A stretch of 64,000 nucleotides of DNA from Antedon bifida (lineage: Eukaryota > Echinodermata > Crinoidea > Comatulida > Antedonidae). The position numbers were made by a program, and so were the translations under genes. Each line of letters starts with the position of its first letter. Position 1 is the first letter of the stretch. Of the stretch, positions 23,322-34,832 are shown one piece after another. The stretch covers positions 7,564,001-7,628,000 of the forward strand of contig OY727097.1 in assembly GCA_963402885.1 (NCBI GenBank). The letters are read 5' to 3'. Under the pieces are notes generated by a model. It was not told the origin of the DNA. It ran no database searches and saw nothing but the letters and a program-made list of their open reading frames with translations.

Positions 23322-24507
23322 TTGCAGAATTATTTATTTAAATTTATTTGAATAATGTTTATGTGAATGGAAATTGAACTTGCAGTATTATTTATTCAAC
23401 TTGCTTATTACATTCTTACATTATGAAATGGAGAAAAACTGAAAAAAAAAAATGAAATACTATTAAGCCTATCACTACATGGGCAAGCGTGATAAAATAT
23501 AAGAACGTCAAAATATATTAATATATAATAATATACAGGAAAATAATCCAACAGAATACGATAAAAAACTTCTTTCAAATTGAAAATAGAACTGGATACA
23601 AATCAAGTTTCTCCTGTATAGGAGAAACAATATCTGGTGAATAAGCACATTTTAATCTTTTTTTATGTGAGTTATATTATTATAAAGATTGTTATGAATT
23701 TGAATATATCAATGTTGCAATCTGTGCACATAATAGTCTTTCAGTATTTACCGGTATTCAAGTAATGTTAAAAATAAAAAGTTACATTTTACAGAAGAAA
23801 ATACGTTTTGTTTTATACGATCACCAATACTTCATTAGGTCTATACATAATTTAAAGCTGTATACTTGTTTTTTATATTATTTTGTCTATCTATTCAGTT
23901 TCACGTGAAATTAGTAATAATTTACTCACTTGCAAGAATAATCAATTTACTTTGTTTTGGTTTTTAGGTGTTCAATGGAATGGTTTCATCTCTTCAATCA
24001 TAATGGGATCCGGATTATTTGGCAGTCAGTAATGCAGAATTTGCTCTTTCATAGCAATTGTCTAAACGCGGCAAATGATTCAATTATTAATTATATTATA
24101 TTTAATTATAGTTAATAATTAAGAAGCTTCTATAAATATGTCAATAAATATGTGTTTAATAAATCCACAACTAACAAATTAACATGTATATAATGTACTA
24201 AGTAAAATTACTGATCACCAACGTGTGCATGAACTACTGTATAGTATAAACAGCCTACTATATTATGTTAACAATTTTGTGCAATTTGCAATAACCAATG
24301 AAAGCTTTTATAAATACACAGACTTTATACATATTTGTGTGTTTTCTTCATTTTGTTTGAAATAAAAGATTATTTTTAACAGTTATGGTGTGGTGATATT
24401 AGTTTTATCTATTGGAGCAAGTTTCACTGGTAACTGAGATAATTGATCAGATCAAATCACAGAGCAAAGAAGACAAGAAATTGTTATTGTTATTATTATT
24501 CACACAA
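23322..24507. other. Non-coding right part of the Helentron insert
   Basis: AT-rich sequence without a convincing frame. It holds a perfect hairpin at 23607-23628 and poly(A)-signal-like AATAAA words near 23773 and 24360. The satellite family resumes at about 24508 with TATTTTGTGTCACGTC. Confidence 0.5.
23607..23628 (+). other. Perfect hairpin downstream of the Helentron ORF
   Basis: GTTTCTCCT-GTAT-AGGAGAAAC: a 9-bp stem and 4-base loop, 286 bp after the stop codon. Helitron and Helentron 3' ends carry a short subterminal hairpin that acts as a transposition terminator, so this is a candidate for that signal. The terminus itself is not proven because no second copy of the element is in the window. 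Confidence 0.45.
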
Positions 24508-26804
24508 ATGTATATTTTGTGTCACGTCTAAGTATAGAAAGTATACACTATAATATACTGTTATTATGTACTACATACAGTGGTGCAAATAAGTGACCAA
24601 AGTTATTGACGCTTTAGAACATGATGACGTCATCACAATTTTAAAAATGGTAAATCATGTAAAAGATAATTGATTGACCTAGACAATATTACAAAATTGA
24701 GTAAAATAGAATATGGATAAGTAGAGATGCGCTCTATTAAATGTGATGAGCTATGACGAAAGAGACAAAAATCATATATTTGATATTGGAGTGGCCATAC
24801 GATAACGTCACAATGTCCGGTTAGCCAAATGGATGCATGATTCTATATCTACAACTCATCTACTTCCAGAATATGTAAAAAAAAATAAAATTGACCATGT
24901 AGTTTAGAATCTATGACTGTTTAAAAAAAGGTATAATTTTGACAAATTTTTGAAAATGTTTATCAAAAACGCGCGCAAATTGTTCAATTCTACGTGCTCG
25001 TATGACGTGATTTTAAGTCGAAATTGTTTGAAAGTTCGTAAAATTACTAGAAAAGGCTGAAAAAACAAAAATCAAGCAAAAAAAAACATATTTTTGCCCT
25101 ACGTGCGCACGCGCGCGTAAAATATTGCGCACGCGTGGGAATTTTTGAAATGCTCAAAATGACATGAAACGCGTAGAAAGTTGATTAGAAATAGATTTTT
25201 CGCAATTTGAAATTTTAAACGCGCGTGCGCGCGTAACTTTCTGCGCAACCTGCCATTTTTAATCCATAGAAAGTTTGCGCTTGATATGACTTAAATTTTC
25301 ACTAAGTTTCAATACAAAATGACTTTTGGTTTTTAATCTATGATCAATCATTGAAATTCATAAAATTGCGCGTAACTTACGCTGCGCAACTCCGAAATCG
25401 TCGAAAAGCTTGGCTGCACATCTACAGCTATAGGTTAATCTTATGACAAAGTTATACAATCTTTTGTTGGCCAGAAGATAGAGATACGCTGCTAACAAAA
25501 TTCGTGGAAAGAAAGAAGAATAAGATAGAAAAAAAAAAAGAAAAAAAAAAAAGATCCTGACAATAACAAGGGGTTATCCGCCAAGTGCGGATAACCAACT
25601 AGATTTGAACTCGTCACTACGGACGAGTTAGGTTATCCGCAGCGCAAACGCCACGTGCACGTCATACGTTAGAATATTGCGCAGAGAAAAACGATTATGC
25701 CATTGAAAAAATGTTAGCGTGCTCTCTATTTTGTGTCACGTCACGTAAGTATATACAGTTTACACTATATATTGCATACGTACTACATACAGTGCAGAAT
25801 AGGTGAAAATAAGTGACACAAGTTATTAACGCTTTTGGACTTGATGACGTCATCACAATTTAAAAAATGGTATATCATGCGAAAGATTATTGATTGGCCT
25901 AGACAATATCAAAAAAATGGGGGGAAATGGAATACGGATAAGTGGAGATGCGCTCTATTAAATGTGATGAGCTATGACGAAAGAGACAAAAATCCTATAT
26001 TTTATATTCGAGTGGCCATACGATGACGTCACAATGTCCGGTTAGCCATATCGATGCATGATCCTATATCAACAACTCATCTACTTCCAGAATTTGTAAT
26101 AAAAAATAAACTTCACTATGTAGTTTAGAATTTATGACTGTTTAAAAAAAAGCATAATTTTGACGAATTTTTGAACTTTTTCATCAAAAACGCGCGCAAA
26201 TTATCCAATTCCACGTGCTCGTATGACGTGATTTTAAGGCGAAATTGTTAAAAAATTGGTAAAATTACTAGAAAAGGCTGGAAAAACAAAAATCACGCGA
26301 AAAAATTATATTTTTGCGCTACATGCGCACGCGCACGTAAAATAATTGCGCGTGCGTGGGAATTTTTGAAATGCTCAAAATGACATGAAACGCGTAGAAA
26401 GTTGATTAGAAGTTGATTTTTCGCAATTTGAAATTTTAAACGCGCGTGCGCGCGTAAATTTCTGTCAAACATGACATTTTTAATCCATAGAAAGTTTGCA
26501 CTTGATATGACTTAAATGTTCACCAAGTGTCATTACAAAATGACTTTTGGTTTTTAGTCTATGTCAAATACGTGAAATTCATAAAATCGCGCGTAACTTA
26601 CGCTGCGCGACTCTAAAGTAAAAAAACGAACTGTCCTGCACTTCTACAGATAGAGGTCAATCTTCTGACAAAGTTATACAATGTAATGTTAAGAAGAATT
26701 TGAGATACACGTGACACAAAATTCTGGGAAAGAAAGAAGAATATAGAAAAAAAAAAAAAAGATCCTGACAATAACAAGGGGTTATCCGCCAAGTGCGGAT
26801 AACC

Positions 26805-26835
<31 letters not shown>

Positions 26836-29800
26836 TCCTGACAATAACAAGGGGTTATCCGCCAAGTGCGGATAACCAAAAAAGAAAAAAAAAAAAAAAA
26901 AAAAGATCCTGACAATAACAAGGGGTTATCCGCCAAGTGCGGATAACCAAAAAAAAAAAGATATTTACAATCACAAGGGTTATCCGCAACTAAGTTGCGG
27001 ATAACCAACTAGATTTGAACTCGTCACTTCGACGAGTTCGGGTTATCCGCGCAAACGCAACATGCACATACTTTAAACTATATGAACTTCGTCAATTATT
27101 ATACCATCCTATGACATGAATGAAGTATGTTTACAGTGCTGAATTGTACCTATTTTGTAGCATACAGCATATTACAGTATTTACAGAATACACTGTATGT
27201 TATATACAGTGTAGCATAGACGAAATTACGAGACCCATCTTTTAAATCCAATTATTAACACGGTGATGTCATCAAATTGACATATAAGGAAAACAATTTT
27301 AGAAGATAATTATCTAAATAATTACATTAATACAAATTTGAAGAATTTTGAAAACGTAAAAGAAAGATGCGCTCTCGTTTAAACGCAATGAACTTTTACG
27401 CAAGAGATGAAAATATGACTTTTTGAATTCAACTGGCCATATGATGACGTCACAACATCTGATTGGCAAAATATTTACATGAATTCGTATCTACAATCCA
27501 ATAGCTTCCAGAAAACGTTTTAATCATGATTATCACTTTTTATTGTGACGAGCTATAACAGATTGAAATTTACTGTAAAGATGAAAATAGGGGACCCACG
27601 TTATTTACATTTTTAAACATGATGACGTCATAAAAATTAAAATATTTTTAACTCATGCGAAAGACAGTTGATTGACCTAGAGAGTATTAAAATATCTGTG
27701 GAAATGGAATACGTATTAGCGAGATGCGCTCTATTTAATGTGATGAGCAATAACGAAAGAGTAAAAAATCCTATATTTTAGATTCGTGTGGCCATACGAT
27801 GACGTCATAACACCCGAGGGATAAAAATTCTGCATGAATTCATATCTACAATTTATCTTCTTGCATAATAAGTTAAAAAAATCACCTTTGATCCTGAAGA
27901 GCTATAATAGATTCAAAATAGGCATATATTTGACAATATTTTGTAACTTTTTCAACTAAAACGCGCGCAAATGTTATAAATCAACGTGTTCGTATGACGT
28001 CATTTTAATTTGAAATGATGTCAATCTTTTTTTAAATGACTAGGAAAGTCTGGAAAATCACAATTCAAGAGAAAAAACATGATTTTCATACTCCGTGCGC
28101 ATCTTACGCGCAAAATTTTTCGCGCGCGCGGGAATTTTTGACATGCTCAAAATGTCATGATCAGCGCAGAAAGTTGATTAGAAATTAATTTTGCGCATTT
28201 TGAAACTTTAAATGCGCGTGCGCGCGTAACTTCTTGTAAAACATGCCATTTTTAATCCATAGAAAGTTTGCCTTTGATATGAATTAAATATTCACCAAAT
28301 GTCAATACAAAATGACTTTTATTTTTTATCCTATGATCAATCATTGAAATTCATAAAATCGCGCGTAAGTCACGTTGCGCAACTCTGACGTCATTCAAAA
28401 TATGGAGGTGCACAACTTCAGGTAAATGTCCATATAATGACAAAGTTATACAAAAGATATATTCACAAGCAATAGGGGATATGCGACGCACAAAAATCCG
28501 GGAAAGAAAGAAGAACTAGACATAACTAATGAAACTCGTCACTTTGACGAGTTAGTTATCCGCACCACGACAAATGCCACGTTCACATCATACGTTGGAA
28601 TATTGCACACAGATAAAGATTATGGCATTATGACAAGAACTGAAGAATATGATATGCTGTTAGTGCTGAATTCTGTCAATTTTGTGTCATATAGCATATA
28701 CATGCAAACAGTATAATCTGTATACATATTACATACAGTGTAGAATAGGTGAAATTACGGGACCCGCCATTTATTCCAATTTTTAACATGGCGACGGTAT
28801 CAAAATGAAACACTTGGATAGCAATTTCAGAAGGAAATTATCTCAGGAACAACATATTAATATAGATGCGCACCCTTTTAAATGTGATGAACTATTACGC
28901 AAAATATGAAAATTTGACCTTTTTAATTAAACTTGTCATATGATGACGTCACAACATCTGATTGACAAAATGTTCACATGAATTCGTATCTACAATCCAA
29001 TAGCTTCTAGAAAAAGTTTTAATCGTGATTATCACATTTTATTCTTACGAGCTATAACAGATTAAAATTTACTGTAAAGATAAAATTAATGACCCACGTA
29101 ATTTAAATTTTTAGGCATGATGACGTTATAAAAATTAAAATATTTTTAACTCATGCGAAAGAAAATTGATTGACCTAGATAATATTAAAATCTCGGAGAA
29201 AATGGAAGACGGATAAGCGTGATGCGCTCCATTGAATGTGATGAGCAATAACGAAAGAGACAAAAATCCTATTTTTTACATTTGTGTGGCCATACGATGA
29301 CGTCACAACATCCGTAAGGAAAAAATTCTGCATGAATTCATATCTACAACATATCTGCTTACATATTAAGTTAAAAAACTCGGGGGTAACGGTTGATCCT
29401 GAGGAGCTATAATAGATTCAAAATAGGCATAATTTTGACAATATTTTGTAACTTTTGCAACTAAAACGCATGCAAATGGTCTAAATCAACGTGTACGTAT
29501 GACGTCATTTTAATTTGAAATGATGTCAATCTTTTTAAAAATGACTAGGAAAGGCTGGAAAATCACAATTTAATAGAAAAAAACATGATTTTCATGCTGC
29601 GTGCGCACTGCACGCGTAAAATTGTTCGCGCGCGCGGGAAATTTTGACATGCGCAAAATGTCATGAATGGCGTAAAAAGTTGATTAGAAATTAATTTTGC
29701 GCATTTTAAAATTTTAAATGCGCATGCGCGCGTAACTTCTTGTAAAACACGCCATTTTTAGTTAACTAAAAGTTTGCCCTTGATATGACTTAAATTTTCA

Positions 29801-31815
29801 TAAAGGGTAAAAAAAAAATTACGCTTGGTTTTTAAGCTATGATCAATCATAAAAAATCATAAAATCGCGCGTAAGTCACGTTGCGCAACTCTGACGTCAT
29901 TCAAAAATAGGAGGTGCACAACTTCACGTAAATGCCCATATGTTGACAAAGTTATGAAATGTTATGTTTACCCATTTTAGAGATACGCTCTGCACAAAAA
30001 GTGAGGGAGAAAGTTAAGACAGAAGAATAATACTAGACATGAAACTCGTCACTTTGACGAGTTAGTTATCCGCACGACAAACGCCACGTCCACGCCATAC
30101 GTTGGAATATTGCACACGGAAAAAGATTATGGAATTATGACCTGAACTGAAGACTATGATATGTTGTTATTGCTGAATTCTATTATTTTGATTCATATAT
30201 AGTATACACAGTGTAATCTGTATACATATCACATACAGTGTAGAATAGGGGAAATTACGGGACCCGCTATTTATTGCAATTTTTAACATGTTGATGGTTT
30301 TAAAATGAAACGCGAAGGTAGCAATTTTGGAAGGAAATTATCTCAGCAACAACATATTAACGTGTAGAAGAAATTTGAATAGGTGAAATATTAATGCGCG
30401 CTCTTTTAAATGTAATGAACTATGACATAAAATATGAAAATACGACTTTTTTTATTTAACTGGCCATATGATGACGTCACCACATCCGATTGGCAAAATT
30501 TTCACATGATTTTGTATCTACAATCCAATAGCTTCAAGAAAACGTTTAATCGTGATTATCACTTTTTATTCTTACGAGCTATAACAGATTGAAATTTACT
30601 GTAAAGATGAAATTAATGCCACACGTAACTTAAATTTTTAGGCATGATGACGTCATAAAAATTAAAATATTTGTAACTCATGCTAAAGATAGTTCATTGA
30701 CCTAGACAATATCAAAATCGGGGTGAAAATGGAAAACGGATAAGTAGAGATGCGCTCTATTAAATGTGATGAGCTATGACGAAAGATACAAAAATCCTAA
30801 ATTTTATATTCGCGTGGCCATACGATGACGTCACAATGTCCGGTTAACCATATTATTACATGATCTGATATCTACAACTCATCAACTTCAAGAATATGTC
30901 ATCCACAAAAAGTTGACCGTCCAGTTTAGAAATTACGACTGTTTAAAAAAAGGCATAATTTTGACAAATTTTGACGAATTTTTAAACTTTTTCATCAAAA
31001 ACTCGCGAAAATTATCCAATTCTACGTGCCCGTATGACGTGATTTTAAGTCGAAATTGTTTAAAAGTTTGTAAAATTACTAGAAAAAGGCTGGAAAAACA
31101 TAAATCACGCGAAAAAAAAAGGTTTTTTGCGCTACGTGCGCACGCATGCGTAAAAAAATTGCGCGTGCCTGGGAATTTTTGACATGCTTAAAATGACATG
31201 AAACGCGTAGAAAGTTGATTAGTAATTGATTTTTCGCATTTTGAAATTTTAAACGCGCGTGCGCGCGTAACTTCGTATGATACATGTCATTTTTTGTCCA
31301 CAGAAAGTTAGCGCATGATATAAATTAAACTTTTGCTAAGTTTCATTTGAAATTGTTATATGGTTTTCGATCTATGTTAAATACGCGAAAAACGTAAAAA
31401 CGCGCGTAAGTCACGTTGCGCAACTCTGACGTCATTCACAATAAGAGGTGCACAACTTCACGTGAATGCCCATATGTTGACAAAGTTATGAAACGTTAAC
31501 TGTACACGTTTTAGAGATACGCTCTGCACAAAAATGACGGAAAGAAAGAAGAATACAGAAAAAAAAAAGATGAAACAGGACAGTTCCAAGGAGTTATCCG
31601 CTGAATGCGGATAACTAAAATGCGGATAACTAATAAAATTGAAACAGGACGATTACAAGGAGTTATCCGCTACTAAGCGGATAACTAATAACAAAGAAGA
31701 TGAAAAAAAAGATATTTACAATCACATGGGTTATCCTGCAACTAAGTTGCGGATAACCAACTAGATTTGAACTCGTCACTTTGACGAGTTCGGGTTATCC
31801 GCGCAAACGCAACAT
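24508..31815 (+). repeat. Complex satellite array, about five units
   Basis: The longest uninterrupted array. The unit marker (C)TAGATTTGAACTCG or its variant CTAGACAT...GAAACTCGTC lies at about 25600, 27008, 28516, 30032 and 31762; spacings are about 1408, 1508, 1516 and 1730 bp. The third and fourth units lack the poly(A)-hairpin modules before the marker; the others have one to four. Within each unit, two or more subrepeats of about 400 bp share the order TGACGTCA, TTGATTGACCTAGA, GATGCGCTCT, TGACGTCA, ATCTACAA. CG-rich alternating tracts follow. No coding potential; frames at 30913-31182 and 31079-31285 are chance. Confidence 0.85.
26760..27005 (+). repeat. Four tandem poly(A)-hairpin modules
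   Basis: Modules at about 26760-26803, 26833-26877, 26904-26948 and 26959-27005, separated by A-tracts of about 10-30 bases. The first three share GATCCTGACAATAACAAGG then GGTTATCCGC-loop-GCGGATAACC. The fourth has GATATTTACAATCACAAGG and a longer stem, CCGCAACT-AAGTTGCGG. Comparable arrays lie at 8692-8803, 40843-41179 and 41852-41965; single modules at 310-353, 7098-7142 and 25553-25597. Confidence 0.85.
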
Positions 31816-34800
31816 AGTACAGGAAAGATATGCTCAGAATCAGTAAAAGGTTGAAAAAATTGCAACAGAATTTTTTTAACCACAATGCATTTCTATAAGG
31901 TCCCTATATGAACATATTAAAAGTCTAGAAAAATCCAGGTAGGGGAAATATGTTTTTTTAAACAAAATGGCCGCCAATGGTGAAAAATGTCTAAAAATGA
32001 ACAAAAAACATATATTGTATATCTAATTACCACTTGATAGCAGTTTTTATAATGCTTTTTATATTTCTTTAGTGTCAAACATTTAAACTGCAATATACAT
32101 ATTAATTTAAGTGCTATTTAGCAGCAAAAACACACATTTAAGTATCAAGATATCACCATGGTTATAATAATAGACAACGTAGTCCTATGCATTATAATGC
32201 AGGACTACGGTGTCTAACAAAACAGTTCATTTACATTAGAATTATACAATCTTACAATCTATTAATCCATTCATTTTCATTGTCCAGTTATCATCCTCTG
32301 TCTATAGGTAGGAATTAAGCATGTGCTGATGCCGTGGTATTCGTCACAAACAGTGGTAACTGGTGGTAAATTTGTCATCAATGGACACATCACGCCATTT
32401 GTAACTTTCCATCCCCCAGTCTGTGGGTTGAAGAGTATTTTCTATCCACTGCTGTACCATGGTAATACACATGCAGGGAATAACACTTTGCAGCATTTGT
32501 TGTTGGGGGGAATAGACTTTATTTCAAGTGCTGTTTTGCTTTTTGCTACTTTCTCCCAGAACGTATTCCTCCATAGCGCTACCAATGCCAATTCCTCTGA
32601 TGCGATGGTTTCTTTTTTTTGGAGACGTTTGGTTTTACAGAGTTTGTAAGCACACTACTGCCCAGGTGTTATGACTTTTTAAGACTAACACCTTTTTTTT
32701 AACCAAATAGATGGGATGTAGCATCACATCCCTGAATTCCATGTATAAAAAGCAAATTAATTTTTACAGAGCTTCACACCAAGGAAAGACTTTACATGCA
32801 TTCACAGTGCTCCCCCATCGAGAACATACGGTATTAAATCAATGAATGAAGCAACCGTGACAGAATATTAATTTAAGAGGAAAGAACATATTATTACACA
32901 TGGGTCAAAATCAACCATATTCATCAATAGAGAAGCAGTGCACATTCCCTCACATATACTATTTCATCATTGATGGCTATGTGAGACATTGCATCATTTG
33001 TTGAAAAAGAACCTTGTACTTTTCTGCAGCCCTCTGTTACTCCATTGACTCCATACACACTGCTAGACTACTCAGAAACCTTCATCCTCACTGCCCACTG
33101 TAGTTATCAATGGGGGAGCACTGCTACATCAAACCTCTTGGCCCGAAACAGCAACATTTCAAGACATTTATTATGTACCATGTATGTTTGTTACATTATG
33201 TGAAGGCAAAGTAAACTCTTGTATTTAATGGCTATAATTATGGGCCGTAAGTAAATTTGGTTTAGGAAAAGGTGTTGGTCTTAAAAATAATCACATCACA
33301 GTTGGAGTTGTATGTCAAATTCTGTAAACCAAACAGTTTCCAAAAAAAAAGAAAACATTGCATCAGGAATTTGGCATTGATAGCTATATATGGAGGGAAG
33401 TCAATGGAGACTTTAGACAGCCTACTTTTCTTTGAGAAAGTTGCAAAAAGCAAATCTATTCCCTTGCTGCAAAATTTCATTTCGTGAGTCTTTATTACCA
33501 GGTATAGCAGTGGATAGGAAATACTCTTCAACCCACAGACTAGGGATGGAAAGTATTGATGACAAATTTACTACCAGCACCAGAGAAACTATTAAAGTTG
33601 ATTAGATGACGTACCTCTAAATAAGGTTGTAGTAAAATGAATTGCAGTTGCAAACAATATGGTTTGGACTGCTGCTCCACTATTTTTTAAGAATGCCACG
33701 GCATCAGCACATGCTCAATTCCCCACCAATAGATGGAGGATGAGATACTGACAAGATGAAAGTGAAATTACCGCATTTATTTGAATAAATGCCCTTGGTG
33801 GTTGATTTTTAAGGAGGGTAGTGGGGGCGTGTAATCGTCGTGAGGAGTTTATTCGGAGAGGCGTTTATTTTTGTGGGTGTAATGTGGTAACATGTATATT
33901 CAAATAAATACACCCTTTAGATATGAACAAATACAACACCATCATGTCATTCAGTGACTTCTATTACAAATAGAGATGTGTTAAAACACAATATTATGTA
34001 TAATATGCATGTGGCGGGGCGTACATTCAACGAAATAAATTCAAAATGATGTCCGATGGGGGCGGGCGAAGGGGTGCGGTGGTGTAGGTTATTCAAAATG
34101 ATGTCTTATTGGCTGGGCCATTAATGGGAGCGCACCAAGAAGTTCCGACAATATTATACCAGTAAAGGGTAGTTTTAGTCACTTTTAAAAATGAAAATCC
34201 TTGAAACAGCACTCAATGGGGTATTGTTTTATATTAGGAAATATCATCATATTGTCTACATATACTCCCGAATATAGCCAATTGCGGAGAGGGGAGGGGG
34301 GCGGGCGGACAGACTCCCTCACCCTTCCCATATGATCTCCCATCCCTATACCCCTCCCCACTGGCACCACCAATGTTGTAATATATTGTTATAACAGTAC
34401 AAATGTAAATGAACTGACTTATTATTAGACACCGTAATACTATGCATTAAGCATAGGAAGGACTGCGTTTTATATATTGTAACAATAGGGATATATCTAG
34501 ATACTTAAACATTTGTTTTGCGGCCATTTTCTAATTAACAACACTTAAAATAATGTGTATATTGTAGTTCAGATCTTCGAAACTGTAAAGAAATATAAAA
34601 ATCATTGTAAAAACCGCTATAAAGTGGTAATTAGATCTACTATTTATGTTTTTTTTGTCCTTTTTTAGGCATTTTCGACATTGGCGGCCATTTTGTTTAA
34701 AAAAACCTATTTCCCCTACCTGGATTTTTCTAGACTTTTAATATGTTCATATAGGGACCTTATAGAAATGCATTGTGGTGAAATAAATTCTGTTGCAATT

Positions 34801-34832
34801 TTTTCAACCATAATTCATAGTTTTCCTGTACT
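31816..34832. mobile_element. Foldback DNA transposon with long inverted arms, non-autonomous
   Basis: A 3.0 kb element whose left arm (31816 to about 32690) is an imperfect inverted copy of the right arm (about 33260-34832). Ends are AGTACAGGAAAG... and ...TTTCCTGTACT. The target AACAT is present at both edges (31811-31815 and 34833-34837) and the flanking satellite reads through after removal, giving a 5-bp target duplication (or 3-bp ACA if the tip is TAGTACAGG). The outer approximately 430 bp pair well; the inner homology includes CCACGGCATCAGCACATG at about 33690. The right arm has about 610 extra bases (33773-34390). Weakly similar frames in the two arms are explained by the inverted duplication, and no transposase is visible. 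Superfamily unassigned. Confidence 0.85.
33773..34390. other. Extra segment in the right arm of the foldback element
   Basis: Present only in the right arm. It opens with a perfect 20-base palindrome, GCATTTATT-TG-AATAAATGC, at 33773-33792, and is locally G-rich (GGGGGCGGGCG words near 34057). It may be a small nested insertion, but I could not define matching ends. Confidence 0.4.

Larger units (their letters stand above)
10118..24507 (+). mobile_element. Insert carrying an autonomous Helentron (boundaries approximate)
   Basis: A 14.4 kb block of non-satellite DNA between two satellite arrays, carrying the 3102-codon Helentron protein gene. Left and right satellite flanks belong to different positions of the unit, so this is not a clean insertion into one unit and the exact ends of the transposon cannot be read off. 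The domain set (HUH Rep, PIF1 helicase, OTU and C-terminal endonuclease) is that of Helentrons (Helitron2-type) rather than canonical Helitrons. The true element could be shorter, for example from the leader near 13016 to the hairpin at 23607-23628. The 10118-13015 part could be host DNA or element leader. Confidence 0.55.

Noticed and set aside
26760..27005. CRISPR-like look: repeats separated by spacers
   Set aside because: Spacers are plain A-tracts, the repeats differ in type, there are no cas genes and the DNA is eukaryotic.
26613..27008. Minus-strand frames rich in phenylalanine at 171-374, 6940-7227, 8614-8811, 9834-10067, 26613-27008 and 40734-40997
   Set aside because: They are poly(A) tracts and hairpin modules read backwards, hence the recurring peptide VIRTWRITPCYCQD; no gene.
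32323..32649. 108-residue frame in the foldback element and its weak counterpart at 33262-33531
   Set aside because: The similarity comes from the inverted arms; composition is not protein-like and there is no transposase motif.
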